Assembly: GCA_018883025.1 (NCBI GenBank)
Contig: VEQW01000005.1
Span: 1 to 34,657, forward strand
Reading direction: 5' to 3'
Length of the DNA stretch: 34,657 bases
DNA from: Solirubrobacterales bacterium
GTDB lineage: Bacteria > Actinomycetota > Thermoleophilia > Solirubrobacterales > 70-9
Positions 1-9,422 of this stretch are shown here, piece after piece; within the stretch, counting starts at the first letter, position 1, and each line of letters opens with the position of its first letter. The position numbers and the translations under genes were made by a program. The notes beneath the pieces are model-generated. The model was not told the origin of the DNA. It ran no database searches and saw only the letters and a program-made list of their open reading frames with translations.

Positions 1-8
1 CCGGAGGC

Positions 9-200
9 TCAGCGCGCCTTGGCGACCTTGTTGGCCTTCAGGCACCGGGTGCAGACGTTGACCCGCTTGCGAACACCGTTCTCGATGATCCTCACCCGCT
101 GGAGGTTGGCGTCGAAGCGGCGCCTGGTCGCGACCATCGAGTGGCTTCGGGAGTTCCCGAAGGAGGGACCCTTTCCGCAGCTGTGACATACCCGTGCCAT
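9..200 (-). CDS. rpmB: 50S ribosomal protein L28, zinc-binding (C+) form
   Basis: 63 aa [38 protein letters not shown]...[12 protein letters not shown]28 signature plus two CxxC pairs (CHSC, CTRC). Confidence 0.97.
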   Translation of the reverse strand: MARVCHSCGKGPSFGNSRSHSMVATRRRFDANLQRVRIIENGVRKRVNVCTRCLKANKVAKAR

Positions 201-208
201 CGCTGGCG

Positions 209-214
209 ATCGTA
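209..214 (-). promoter_or_regulatory. Candidate -10 (TACGAT), 8 nt before the rpmB ATG; predicts leaderless or near-leaderless mRNA
   Basis: Minus strand reads TACGAT-CGCCAGCG-ATG. No convincing -35. Confidence 0.45.
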
Positions 215-229
215 ACCGATCGGATGGGT

Positions 230-247
230 GGGGGCCGAAGCGCCCCC
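230..247 (-). terminator. GC hairpin between ribH and rpmB, possible ribH terminator
   Basis: GGGGGC-cgaagc-GCCCCC inverted repeat in the 60 bp ribH-rpmB gap; no U-tract. Confidence 0.45.
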
Positions 248-260
248 GGTTCGGGCCGCG

Positions 261-716
261 CTAACCGAGCTTTCGCCGCATCCCGGCCATCGCCACTGCA
301 GCCCGCGCGGCTGCCGCCCCCTGATCGCGGACCCCTCCCCCCGTGCGCTCGAGCGCCTGCTCCATGTCATCCACGGTCAGAACGCCGAAACCGCAAGGCG
401 TCCCGGTCCGGAGCTGTACCTCCTGGATTCCACGGGCAGCCTCGCTGCAGACGAAGTCGTAGTGGTCGGTCTCGCCCCTGATCACGGCCCCGAGGCAGAC
501 GACCCCCTGGTATGGGGGAGCGTCCGACTCGGCGCACCACAGAGCGGCGAGGGGCAACTCGAAGGCCCCTGGCACCTCGAAGACATCGATCCCGGCCCCG
601 TCGACCCCGGCTCGTTCCAGCTCTTCCCTTGCGCCCTTGACCAGCCGGGAGGCAAGCTCCTCGTAGAAGCCTCCGACGCAGATCGCCCAGCTTCCTTCGA
701 CCGGGTCGTCAGTCAC
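261..716 (-). CDS. ribH: 6,7-dimethyl-8-ribityllumazine synthase
   Basis: [55 protein letters not shown] at 716 ([21 protein letters not shown]) preferred over ATG at 749, which would overlap ribBA by 41 nt. Confidence 0.93.
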   Translation of the reverse strand: MTDDPVEGSWAICVGGFYEELASRLVKGAREELERAGVDGAGIDVFEVPGAFELPLAALWCAESDAPPYQGVVCLGAVIRGETDHYDFVCSEAARGIQEVQLRTGTPCGFGVLTVDDMEQALERTGGGVRDQGAAAARAAVAMAGMRRKLG

Positions 717-2034
717 CGTCGGGAGCCTCGTCGTCGTTCTGGCGTTCACGGTCGCGCTCCCGTCCCTCGACGATCATCTCCTCGTCGAAGGGCAGGCCCT
801 GGTGGTGGAGGATGTGGCCCATCCGCTCCCGCTTGGTCCTCAGGTAGTCCTCGTTGTGACGGTTGGGCGGGGCGACGATCTCGATCTGTTCGGTGACGCT
901 CAGTCCGTGGCCCTCCAGGCCGACGATCTTCTTCGGATTGTTGGTCAGGATCCTGATCTCGGTCAGGCCGAGGTCCCTGAGTATCTGGGCGCCGATGCCG
1001 TAATCCCGGAGGTCGGCGGGAAGGCCCAGCCTCAGGTTGGCGTCGACGGTGTCCAGGCCCTCCTCCTGGAGTCGGTAGGCCTTCAGCTTGTTGAGCAGGC
1101 CGATCCCCCGGCCCTCCTGCGAGAGATAGAGGAGCACCCCTCTGCCCTCTTCCTCGATCATCGCCAGAGCGGCTGCGAGCTGCTCCCCGCAGTCGCAGCG
1201 CAGGGAGTGGAAGACGTCCCCGGTCAGGCATTCGCTGTGGACCCGGACGAGGGCCGGGCTGCCGTCGGAGACATCGCCCTTGACCATCGCGACGTGGTGC
1301 TTGTCGTCGACCAGCGAGCGGTATCCGACCGCCTGGAAATCACCGAAGCCCGTCGGGAGGGAGGTCTCCACCACCCGCTCGACCAGCTTCTCGTGCCGCC
1401 TCCGGTAGGAGATCAGGTCGGCGATCGTGATCATCTTGAGGTCGTGCTTTGCGGCGTAACCGACCAGGTCGTCGATCCTCGCCATCGTCCCGTCCTCGTT
1501 CATCACCTCGCAGATCACCCCGGCCGGGGTCAGTCCGGCAAGCCTCGCAAGGTCCACGCTGGCCTCGGTATGACCGGTCCGTTCGAGAACCCCACCCTCT
1601 TTCGACTTGAGCGGGAAGACATGTCCCGGAACGACGATGTCGCGGGGCCCGGACCCTGGGTCAATCGCGACCTGGATCGTGTGGGCGCGGTCGTGGGCCG
1701 AGATCCCGGTCGTCACCCCTTCGGCGGCCTCGATCGAGACCGTGAAGGCCGTCTCGAGGGGCGATTCGTTCTTGGCCGTCATCAGGCTCAGGCCCAGGCG
1801 GTCGCAGCCGGCCGGGGTCAGGGCGAGGCAGATCAGGCCACGCCCCTCCTTGGCCATGAAGTTGATCGCTTCCGGGGTGGCGAACTGGGCCGCCATCACG
1901 AGGTCGCCCTCGTTCTCGCGGTCCTCGTCGTCGACCACGACGATCATCCGCCCGCGCCTGATGTCTTCCAGCGCATCCTCGATCGACGCGAAGCCCGTGG
2001 TCGGCGTTGAGCCTGTTCGATCGGAGTCGTTCAT
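709..2034 (-). CDS. ribBA: Bifunctional 3,4-dihydroxy-2-butanone-4-phosphate synthase / GTP cyclohydrolase II
   Basis: N-terminal [18 protein letters not shown] (RibB); C-terminal [23 protein letters not shown]...[17 protein letters not shown] (RibA). Confidence 0.97.
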   Translation of the reverse strand: MNDSDRTGSTPTTGFASIEDALEDIRRGRMIVVVDDEDRENEGDLVMAAQFATPEAINFMAKEGRGLICLALTPAGCDRLGLSLMTAKNESPLETAFTVSIEAAEGVTTGISAHDRAHTIQVAIDPGSGPRDIVVPGHVFPLKSKEGGVLERTGHTEASVDLARLAGLTPAGVICEVMNEDGTMARIDDLVGYAAKHDLKMITIADLISYRRRHEKLVERVVETSLPTGFGDFQAVGYRSLVDDKHHVAMVKGDVSDGSPALVRVHSECLTGDVFHSLRCDCGEQLAAALAMIEEEGRGVLLYLSQEGRGIGLLNKLKAYRLQEEGLDTVDANLRLGLPADLRDYGIGAQILRDLGLTEIRILTNNPKKIVGLEGHGLSVTEQIEIVAPPNRHNEDYLRTKRERMGHILHHQGLPFDEEMIVEGRERDRERQNDDEAPDGD

Positions 2035-2037
2035 CGT

Positions 2038-2649
2038 CTAGTTCCCCGGTTCGGGGGCTGCCCCATATGGTGACAACATCTTCTCCACATAGCGGGCGAT
2101 CACGTCGAGCTCGACGTTGACCCGATCCCCCTCGACCAGTTCCCCGAGGCTGGTCCGTTCGAGGGTCTCGGGGATCAGGGCGACCGCCACGGTGTCTTCC
2201 TCGACCCCGGTGACGGTGAGGCTCACGCCCCGCAGGGTGATCGAGCCCTGGGGGATCACATACCGGCCCGCTCCCTCCGGGAGCTTCACCTCGAGGCGAC
2301 GGGAGAACCCGTCGTCCCCGACACCCGAAACGACCCCGACTCCGTCGACGTGGCCCTGGACGAGATGGCCCCCGAGCCGGTCACCGGCCGAGAGGGCCGG
2401 TTCTAGATTGACCCGGTCCCCCGTCGAGAGGTCCCCGAGCGAGGTCATTCCCAGCGTCTGGTTCATCGCCTCGACGGAGAACCGCTCCTCGCCGGTCTCG
2501 ACGACAGTCAGGCAGGCGCCGTCGATGGCAACCGAGGCACCATCCGAGAGCTCCGGGGCGAGCCTGCTCTCGAAGGAAAGGCGGGCGCCGTCCTCGGTCC
2601 GGTCCACCCCGGCAACCGTTCCAACGTCCTGGATCAGTCCAGTGAACAT
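2038..2649 (-). CDS. ribE: Riboflavin synthase alpha chain
   Basis: MFTGLIQDVGTV start and duplicated lumazine-binding domains (GDRVNLEPALSAGDRLGGHLVQGHVDG). Track ORF is over-extended upstream to 2886. Confidence 0.95.
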   Translation of the reverse strand: MFTGLIQDVGTVAGVDRTEDGARLSFESRLAPELSDGASVAIDGACLTVVETGEERFSVEAMNQTLGMTSLGDLSTGDRVNLEPALSAGDRLGGHLVQGHVDGVGVVSGVGDDGFSRRLEVKLPEGAGRYVIPQGSITLRGVSLTVTGVEEDTVAVALIPETLERTSLGELVEGDRVNVELDVIARYVEKMLSPYGAAPEPGN

Positions 2650-2653
2650 CGCC

Positions 2654-3760
2654 TTACCACTCTCGCAGCACGGCGGAAAGCCGGACGTCGGTCCCGGATC
2701 GTGAAACCGAGATCTCCTGCAGGTCGATCGTCCGCTCCAGCTCGACCATCGGTGGCCCTTCTCCGAGCAGACGGGGGGCGATGAATACCTCGATCCGGTC
2801 GACGCAGCCGGCCTCCAGGGCCGAGCCGGCCAGGCGGGGGCCACCCTCCAGGAGGATCGAGTGGATCCCCCGCTCGCCGAGGGCATCGAGTGCCGATTCG
2901 AACCGGGCCGGACCGTCGGCCGCCTCGACTTCGATCACCTCGACGCCCAGGTCGGCGAGATCCGGGGAAGGGCCCGATGCTTCGCCCGGCCGGGAGATCA
3001 GGATGACCGGGGCCTCACTGAGGTCCTCCAATACCGCCGACCCCGGTTCGATCGAATCGGAACCTCCGAAGAGGATCCGTCGGGGTTGCTTCGCAACCTC
3101 CACGCCCCGGGCGGTCAGCCTTGGATCGTCTGCCCTGACCGTTCCGGCACCGACGGCCACGCCATCGGAGGCCGCCCGCCACTCGTGGACCAGGAGGTCC
3201 GTGTCGGGCGAGGAAAGATGGATCGGCTCCCCACCCGGACCGGCGACCCGACCGTCGAGCGAAGTCGCCATCTTCAGGGTGACCAGGGGCCTCCCGGTGG
3301 CACTGAACTTGCGGAAGTCCTGGACCAGGCCCCTCGCCCTCGCAGCCTGGGCACCGCTGGCAAAGCGGACTTCGATCCCTGCATCCTCGAGCAGGGCCGG
3401 GCCTACCCCCGCGGTCTTCTCGCTGCTGTCGTCGCAGCCGACCACGACCTCGGCCACGCCCCGGTCGCGAAGGAGCTCGGCACAGGGGGGCTGGTTGCCA
3501 TGGTGCCCGCAAGGCTCGAGCGAGACGTAGACGGTCGATCCAGCGACGTCGTTCCCATTCGACTCGGCGTCCTCGATCGCAAGCCGCTCGGCGTGGGGTC
3601 CGCCGTACTCCCTGTGCCAGCCTTCGCCGATCACCTGGCCGTCCTTGACCACGACGGCACCGACGACCGGATTGGGGCTGACCTGGCCTCTGCCGTTGAG
3701 GGCGAGCTGCATGGCCCGGTCCAGATGCGGCCGATCTCCCGGTTTGACCGGTTTCACCAT
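2654..3760 (-). CDS. ribD: Bifunctional diaminohydroxyphosphoribosylaminopyrimidine deaminase / 5-amino-6-(5-phosphoribosylamino)uracil reductase
   Basis: Start MVKPVKPGDRPHLDRAMQLALNGRGQVSPNPVVGAVVV; deaminase motif HAE...EPCGHHGNQPPC; RibD C-terminal reductase domain. Track ORF over-extended to 4303. Confidence 0.95.
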   Translation of the reverse strand: MVKPVKPGDRPHLDRAMQLALNGRGQVSPNPVVGAVVVKDGQVIGEGWHREYGGPHAERLAIEDAESNGNDVAGSTVYVSLEPCGHHGNQPPCAELLRDRGVAEVVVGCDDSSEKTAGVGPALLEDAGIEVRFASGAQAARARGLVQDFRKFSATGRPLVTLKMATSLDGRVAGPGGEPIHLSSPDTDLLVHEWRAASDGVAVGAGTVRADDPRLTARGVEVAKQPRRILFGGSDSIEPGSAVLEDLSEAPVILISRPGEASGPSPDLADLGVEVIEVEAADGPARFESALDALGERGIHSILLEGGPRLAGSALEAGCVDRIEVFIAPRLLGEGPPMVELERTIDLQEISVSRSGTDVRLSAVLREW

Positions 3761-3779
3761 GTGACAATCTTCGCAACTG

Positions 3780-4775
3780 ATGAAGGTGATCATCCAAATC
3801 CCCTGCCTGAACGAAGAGGCAACCCTCCCGGCGACGCTCGCCGACCTGCCCAGGGAGCTGTCCGGTGTGGACGAGATCGAGACCCTGGTGATCGACGACG
3901 GCTCGACCGACGCAACGGTCGAAGTCGCCCGAGAGTGCGGGGTCGACCACATCGTCAGCCTCCCGGCCAACCGGGGCCTTGCCAATGGATTCCAGGCCGG
4001 ACTGGACGCCTGCCTGAAGCTGGGGGCCGACGTGATCGTCAACACCGACGCCGACAACCAGTACCGCGGCGAGGACATCGCCCTGCTGGTCGCCCCGATC
4101 GTCGACGGCGATGCAGAGATGGTCGTCGGGGACCGCGAAGTGTCGGAGATCGCCCACTTCTCTCCGGCGAAGAAGGCGCTCCAGTCGATCGGCAGCTGGG
4201 TGGTTCGCCGACTGTCCGGCACCGGGGTAACCGATGCGACCTCGGGCTTTCGTGCGTACAGCCGTGAGGCCGCCCTCCAGTTGGTCGTGGTCGACAACTT
4301 CACCTACACCCTCGAGAGCCTGATCCAGGCGGGCAAGACCCGGATCGCGGTCGACGAGGTGCCGGTCCGGACCAACCCGAAGACCCGGGAATCCCGTCTT
4401 TTCGACTCGACCGGCGGCTACGTCCGCAGGAATGGCCTGGCGATCCTGAGGATCTACACCCGGTACGAGCCGCTCAAGGTCTTCTCGATCCTCGCGCTGA
4501 TCGGCTTCATCGCCGCCCTCGCAGCCTGGATGCCGTTCCTCACCGACTGGATCCTCAACGGGGACAGCGAAGGGCACATCCAGTCGCTCCTGCTCGGGGC
4601 CGTCCTGTTCATTGCCTCGGTCCAGCTCTTCGCGCTCGGGATCATCGGCGACCTGCTCGCAAGCCAGCGCGTGATGACCCAGCGGGTATTCGAGCGGGTA
4701 AGGCGGGTCGAGCTCGAGGTCGGTGTCGAGCCGACCCACCAGACGGAGCCGCAGCGCCGCGAGACCCCGGTCTGA
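3780..4775 (+). CDS. GT2-family glycosyltransferase with C-terminal TM pair (polyprenyl-phosphate glycosyltransferase, GtrB/DPM1-like)
   Basis: MKVIIQIPCLNEEATLPATLADLP...VIDDGSTDATVEVA...NTDADNQYRGEDI; two hydrophobic segments near the C-terminus. Confidence 0.9.
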   Translation: MKVIIQIPCLNEEATLPATLADLPRELSGVDEIETLVIDDGSTDATVEVARECGVDHIVSLPANRGLANGFQAGLDACLKLGADVIVNTDADNQYRGEDIALLVAPIVDGDAEMVVGDREVSEIAHFSPAKKALQSIGSWVVRRLSGTGVTDATSGFRAYSREAALQLVVVDNFTYTLESLIQAGKTRIAVDEVPVRTNPKTRESRLFDSTGGYVRRNGLAILRIYTRYEPLKVFSILALIGFIAALAAWMPFLTDWILNGDSEGHIQSLLLGAVLFIASVQLFALGIIGDLLASQRVMTQRVFERVRRVELEVGVEPTHQTEPQRRETPV

Positions 4776-6159
4776 ACGGTTGGCCGAGCTGGACCGAACG
4801 GACTCGCCCGGGGAGGGCACCAGGGAGTACGGCCGCCGGGCCAGTCTCCTCTCGGTCGGCGTGGGCCTGACCGGCCTGCTGACCTACGTCTACTTCTTCA
4901 TCGCCTCCCACCAGCTCGACCGGGTCGACTACGGCGAACTGACGATCCTCTGGTCTGCCGTCTTCATCACGGTCTCGATCCTCTACCGACCGGTGGACCA
5001 GCTGCTCTCCCGACACATCGCCGAGAACATCGAGCGGGGCGGGACCGAACTCGAGCCGATCCGGGTAGCGGTCCGGATCCAGGCGCTGCTCGCCCTCGGT
5101 TTCGCGGTAGCGGCGATCCTGCTCAAGGGTCCCCTGATCGACCTGTTCGGGGGCAACGAGGACCTCTACTGGGTCTTCGTCGGCGCCGTCCTCTTCTACG
5201 CTGCGAGCTACTTCGCCCGGGGCTACCTCGCGGGGCTCCAGAAGTTCGGGCCATTCACCGCCCTGATCCTCTCCGAATCCTTCTTCCGGACCCTGTTCGC
5301 GGTCCTGGTCGCGGTCGGGATCCTGGCCGGCCAGTCGATGGTCGCCCTCGGAATCCTCGCGGCCCCGCTGCTCAGCCTGCTCGTGGTGCCGTTCGCGATC
5401 GGGGCGAGGAGCCGCCGCACCGCCGCGGACTCCGGACCCGATGTCAGCGAGGACCTGTCGCTGACCGATGGGGCGGGCTTCGTCGGCTCGGTGTTCCTGA
5501 TCATGGTCGGTGAGCAGGTCTTCCTCAATGCAGGCCCCCTGCTGATCAGGGGCATCGAAGGCGTCGCCGCGGCCGGGTTCATCTTCAACGTCCTGATGAT
5601 CGCCAGGGCGCCCCTACAGCTGTTCCAGGCCGTATCGACCAGCATCCTCCCCCACCTGACCGCCCTCCACCACAGTCACGAGCCGGAGTCCGAGCGCGAG
5701 TTCCACCACTCGGTCAGGATGGTCCTGCTCGCGGTTCTCGGGTTCACCGCTTTCACCGCCGTCGTCGTGGTCATAGCGGGGCCAGAGCTGATGCAGCTCG
5801 CCTTCTCGGACAAGTTCACCTACTACCGGTCCGATCTGCTGATCGTCACCGCCGGCATGGGTCTCTACCTGGCTGCGGTGACGGTGAACCAGGCCTGCCT
5901 CGCCCAGGGACAGGCGAGGCGAGCCGGGATCCGCTGGATCTCCTGTGCGGTCTTCTTCATCGTCTGGACGCTGCTCCCCGTCATCTCGAACGGCTCGCTC
6001 CGGGTCGAGGTCGGGTTCACCCTGACCGCCCTGATCCTGCTGGGTTCCCTCTTCCTGATCTACCGCAGGCCGAGGGAGGTCGAGGCCGACCTCCCGCTCG
6101 AGGGAACCCCGGAGCAGATCGAGACGAAGCTGGCCGGGTTCGAGGAGGGAGCGCCCTAG
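4723..6159 (+). CDS. Polysaccharide/oligosaccharide flippase, Wzx/MATE-like
   Basis: Multiple hydrophobic TM segments (LLTYVYFFIASHQLDRVDYGELTILWSAVFITVSILYRP...). The 52 nt overlap with the upstream gene makes the start uncertain; TTG at 4781 is an alternative. Confidence 0.8.
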   Translation: MSSRPTRRSRSAARPRSERLAELDRTDSPGEGTREYGRRASLLSVGVGLTGLLTYVYFFIASHQLDRVDYGELTILWSAVFITVSILYRPVDQLLSRHIAENIERGGTELEPIRVAVRIQALLALGFAVAAILLKGPLIDLFGGNEDLYWVFVGAVLFYAASYFARGYLAGLQKFGPFTALILSESFFRTLFAVLVAVGILAGQSMVALGILAAPLLSLLVVPFAIGARSRRTAADSGPDVSEDLSLTDGAGFVGSVFLIMVGEQVFLNAGPLLIRGIEGVAAAGFIFNVLMIARAPLQLFQAVSTSILPHLTALHHSHEPESEREFHHSVRMVLLAVLGFTAFTAVVVVIAGPELMQLAFSDKFTYYRSDLLIVTAGMGLYLAAVTVNQACLAQGQARRAGIRWISCAVFFIVWTLLPVISNGSLRVEVGFTLTALILLGSLFLIYRRPREVEADLPLEGTPEQIETKLAGFEEGAP

Positions 6160-6851
6160 ACGGCATCCGCCGCGTCGCGAATCGCGACGTATGCGGCAGC
6201 GGGATCAGGTGCGCCGAAGATCGCCGACCCCGCAACCAGCAGGTCGGCGCCGGCAGCACTCGCCAGCGGTGCGGTATCGCCGTCGATGCCTCCGTCGACC
6301 TCGATGATCGCCCCCGGGGCGAGCTCCCGGGCCTGACCGAGCCTGGCGTCCGAACCCTCGATCCAGGCCTGGCCGGCCCAACCGGGTTCGACCGACATCA
6401 CGAGGACGAGGTCGACGATCCCACCCACAGCCTCGATCGCGTCGATCGGCGTGTCGGGCTTGACCGAAACCCCGGCCAGGCAGCCCGCCCCATGTATCGC
6501 GCTGATCGCACCTTCGAGGTCATCGGTCGCTTCGGCATGGAAGGTGATCGAGTCGGCTCCCGCTTTCGCGAATTCACCGAACTGAAGCTCCGGGGTCTCG
6601 ATCATCAGGTGCACGTCGACCACCCCGCCCGCCTCGTGGACCTTTTCGGCAATCGAGGAGAGGACGACCGGACCGATCGTTATCGGGGGCACGAACCGGC
6701 CGTCCATGACGTCGAAGTGGATCACCCGGGCGCCTGCCCCGAGGACCTCGTCGAGGGCGCTGCCGAGGCGGGAGAAGTCCGCCGAGAGGATGGACGGCGC
6801 AATCCTTCGACCCTGGAAGGCCGGCGGCCTCTCCTCCCCTCCCGCGTTCAT
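6156..6851 (-). CDS. rpe: Ribulose-phosphate 3-epimerase
   Basis: IAPSILSADFSRLG...VIHFDVMDGRFVPPITIGP...VDVHLMIETPE...EVDGGIDGDTA. Confidence 0.96.
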   Translation of the reverse strand: MNAGGEERPPAFQGRRIAPSILSADFSRLGSALDEVLGAGARVIHFDVMDGRFVPPITIGPVVLSSIAEKVHEAGGVVDVHLMIETPELQFGEFAKAGADSITFHAEATDDLEGAISAIHGAGCLAGVSVKPDTPIDAIEAVGGIVDLVLVMSVEPGWAGQAWIEGSDARLGQARELAPGAIIEVDGGIDGDTAPLASAAGADLLVAGSAIFGAPDPAAAYVAIRDAADAV

Positions 6852-7114
6852 ACCGGCCTCAGCATCGAACCGGAGCAGCTGCGACAGCTCATGTCCTCGA
6901 CCGTGCTCATCCTGACGATCGTCTGGTGGTTTCCGCACTCCGGGCAGTGGGATACGAGCTCGAACCTGGTCAGGCAGTAGACGCAGCGAAGCCGCCCGGG
7001 TAGCTGGGTCGGCCGCAGCCAGGGCTCCCGGCATTCCGGGCACTCGGCTCCGACCGGCTTTCCAGCCGGCCCCCCGTCGGCCATTCCTTCAGGCGCTCCT
7101 TCCACCGGCGCCAT
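6848..7114 (-). CDS. Small double zinc-ribbon protein, resembling YfgJ/DUF1407-type proteins
   Basis: 88 aa with four CxxC pairs: CPEC...CVYC...CPECGNHQTIVRMSTVEDMSCRSC. Stop/start overlaps with rsmB (TAATG) and rpe (ATGA). Confidence 0.75.
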   Translation of the reverse strand: MAPVEGAPEGMADGGPAGKPVGAECPECREPWLRPTQLPGRLRCVYCLTRFELVSHCPECGNHQTIVRMSTVEDMSCRSCSGSMLRPV

Positions 7115-8499
7115 TATCCAGAAGCTTTCGGAGCCTCACGCTTCCGAAAGCGGGCGATGAAGAATCCGGTCGTCTGGTCCCGGTCGGGCAGGATCTGGAG
7201 GAATCGCGAGTCACTGGGGTCCGCCAGCCCAGGTGAGAGCTTCCCGAGATCGTCGATAACGAGTCCCGACCTGGCAGCGAAGGCAACGGCCTGATCACTG
7301 TTCTCCCTCCGCGAGATCGTGCAGGTGGAGTAGACCAGGGTGCCACCCGGCTCGACCAGTCCACCCGCACGGTCGAGCAGCTCTGCCTGCAGGTCGACCA
7401 GGCGGCTGACCACCTCGGGTGCCTTCCGCCAGCGGGCATCGGGGCGCGAGGCCAGTGCCCCGAGGTCGGAACAGGGCGCATCGACCAGTACCCGGTCGAA
7501 ACCGGCCAGGATCTCCCCTTCCCGGCCGTCCGCCTCGACCACCAGGGTGTTGTGCAGCCCGAGCGCCTCGACCCGGGCCGCGACGTCATCGGCTCGATCG
7601 GACTCGGGCTCGACCGCGACCACGTTCCCGTACCGCCCGACCCGGGCAGCGATCAGCCCCGTCTTGGTGCCCGGTCCCGAACAGAGGTCGAGGACCCTCT
7701 CACCGTCCTCCGGCCCGAGGACCTCGACCACGGCGGCAGACCCCCGGGAGAGGATCGTCAACAGTCCTTCCGCTGCCAGCTCCTCGGCCGGCGCAAGGCT
7801 CCCTTCGACCGTGAACAGGCCCTCCGGGGCAAGCGGCCAGGGACCCTCGGCCGGAAGTACCTCGGCCCCGTCGCCAGCCAGCCCAGCGAGCACGGTCGAG
7901 AGCTCCCGTCCCTCCCGTCCGACTTGCTCGGGATTCAGCTGTATGCACCGCTCCGGGGCGAGGTTGATCGCCGCGGCGACCGACCTGGCCCGTTCCGGCC
8001 CCAGCTCCTCCCACCACAGCCGGGCCAGCCACTCGGGGAGCGAGCAGGCAAAGGCGAGCTCGGCAGGTGAGTCCTCGTGGGAAAGCCGCGTCTCGATCCC
8101 GCCCCGTTCCCGGATCGCCCGGCGGAGGATTGCGTTTACGAACCCCCCGGCCCGGCCCTCTCCTGAGTCCTTGACGTACTCGACCGCCTGGTCGACCACC
8201 GCGTGCTCGGCCGGATCGCGACTGAAGAAGAGTTCGAAGAGGGCGAGGCGGAGGGCCGCGGCGACGGCAGGACCCGGCCGCGAGGTGCGGTTCCGGCTGA
8301 ACTCCGCAGCGATCCGATCAGAGGTTCCCTTCCTCTGGACCGACCCGAAGGAGAGGAACTGGGCCCTTGCCCGCTCCCTGCCCTCGAGGCCCAGCCGCTC
8401 TACCTCCTCTCGAAATGCCCGCTCGGCGAACTCACCGTCCTCGAAGGTCCTCCGCAGGACCGCCAGGGCGACCTGCCGTTCGACGGTGAGTCCGGCCAT
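7114..8499 (-). CDS. rsmB: 16S rRNA (cytosine-967 C5) methyltransferase, NusB-like domain + MTase
   Basis: VLDLCSGPGTKTGLIAARVG SAM motif, VLVDAPCSDLG and YSTCTISRRENSDQ; N-terminal NusB-like region. Confidence 0.92.
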   Translation of the reverse strand: MAGLTVERQVALAVLRRTFEDGEFAERAFREEVERLGLEGRERARAQFLSFGSVQRKGTSDRIAAEFSRNRTSRPGPAVAAALRLALFELFFSRDPAEHAVVDQAVEYVKDSGEGRAGGFVNAILRRAIRERGGIETRLSHEDSPAELAFACSLPEWLARLWWEELGPERARSVAAAINLAPERCIQLNPEQVGREGRELSTVLAGLAGDGAEVLPAEGPWPLAPEGLFTVEGSLAPAEELAAEGLLTILSRGSAAVVEVLGPEDGERVLDLCSGPGTKTGLIAARVGRYGNVVAVEPESDRADDVAARVEALGLHNTLVVEADGREGEILAGFDRVLVDAPCSDLGALASRPDARWRKAPEVVSRLVDLQAELLDRAGGLVEPGGTLVYSTCTISRRENSDQAVAFAARSGLVIDDLGKLSPGLADPSDSRFLQILPDRDQTTGFFIARFRKREAPKASG

Positions 8500-9422
8500 C
8501 AGGTCGCGGACGACGGAACTCCGTAGCCCCTGAGGTAGGAAGCGGCGTCCATCTCCGAGCGACCTTCGGGCTTGACCGTGGTCAGTTCGAGGGCGAAGTC
8601 AGCGCAACCCAGGAGCAGTCTCCCCGAGTCTTCGACGAACGAGCCCGGCTCAGGGGCGTTCGAAGGGTCGAGCCTCGATCCGGTCACCCCGAGCCGACCC
8701 CCGTCAACGAGGCCGACCCAGGCGCCGATGTGCGGGGTCAGGGCCCGGACAAGGTCATGGCACCGGGCCGCGCTCCGGGTCGGATCGAGCTGCCGTTCGG
8801 AGGGTTCGACCTTCTCCGCGTAGGTCGCTTCGGAATCGTTCTGCTCGACCCAGGCGATCGAGTCGCTCACCGCCAGGTCGAGCGCCCGCGTAAGCAGGTC
8901 GCCGCCGATCCCGGCTAGGCGCTTCGAAAGCTCACCGAAGTCTTCCTCCTCGCCGATCGGGGTCGTCTCGACCAGCGCGACCGGACCGGAATCCAGACCG
9001 GCGACCAGCTTCATCACGCTCACCCCGGTCTCCCGGTCGCCTGCCATCAGCGACCTCTCGATCGGTGCGGCCCCCCGCCACTTAGGTAGCAGGGACGGGT
9101 GGACGTTCAGCATCGGGGCCTCCGATAGCAGGGGCTCCCTGATCAGCTGTCCGAAGGCACAGATCGAGGCCCAGCCGACGCCTTCGGTTGCGGTGACGAT
9201 CCGTTCGCGGTCGATATCTGCGTTCACGTCTTCGCTCTTCAGGACCTCGAGGCCCAGCTCCCCGGCCCGCTCGGCGACCGCGGAAGGCTCCTCCCGCCTG
9301 CCCCTTCCCCGGCGTCGATCGGGAAGGGTTACGACCAGCGACGGCCTGAAGTCCGAGGCGGCGAGGCGGTCGAGCACCGTGGCCGCAAACGGTGTCGTCC
9401 CGAGGAAGGCTCCGCCGCTCAA
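8499..9422 (-). CDS. fmt: Methionyl-tRNA formyltransferase, TTG start overlapping the def stop
   Basis: FLGTTPFAATVLDRL at N-terminus; MLNVHPSLLPKWRGAAPIERSLMAGDRETGVSVMKLVAGLDSGPV. TTG at 9422-9420 sits in the TTGA overlap with the def TGA (9421-9419). Track ATG at 9728 lies out of frame inside def. Confidence 0.9.
   Translation of the reverse strand: MSGGAFLGTTPFAATVLDRLAASDFRPSLVVTLPDRRRGRGRREEPSAVAERAGELGLEVLKSEDVNADIDRERIVTATEGVGWASICAFGQLIREPLLSEAPMLNVHPSLLPKWRGAAPIERSLMAGDRETGVSVMKLVAGLDSGPVALVETTPIGEEEDFGELSKRLAGIGGDLLTRALDLAVSDSIAWVEQNDSEATYAEKVEPSERQLDPTRSAARCHDLVRALTPHIGAWVGLVDGGRLGVTGSRLDPSNAPEPGSFVEDSGRLLLGCADFALELTTVKPEGRSEMDAASYLRGYGVPSSAT

Noticed and set aside
802-2010. 402 aa plus-strand ORF antisense to ribBA
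   Set aside because: Antisense shadow of a confidently assigned gene; no recognisable motifs, composition typical of GC-rich reverse-frame ORFs.
2861-4267. 468 aa plus-strand ORF across ribD and the glycosyltransferase
   Set aside because: Antisense to ribD, then an alternate frame of the glycosyltransferase; no coherent domain.
3015-4820. 601 aa minus-strand ORF
   Set aside because: Out-of-frame reading of ribD plus antisense of the glycosyltransferase; Arg/Gly/Pro-rich spurious translation.
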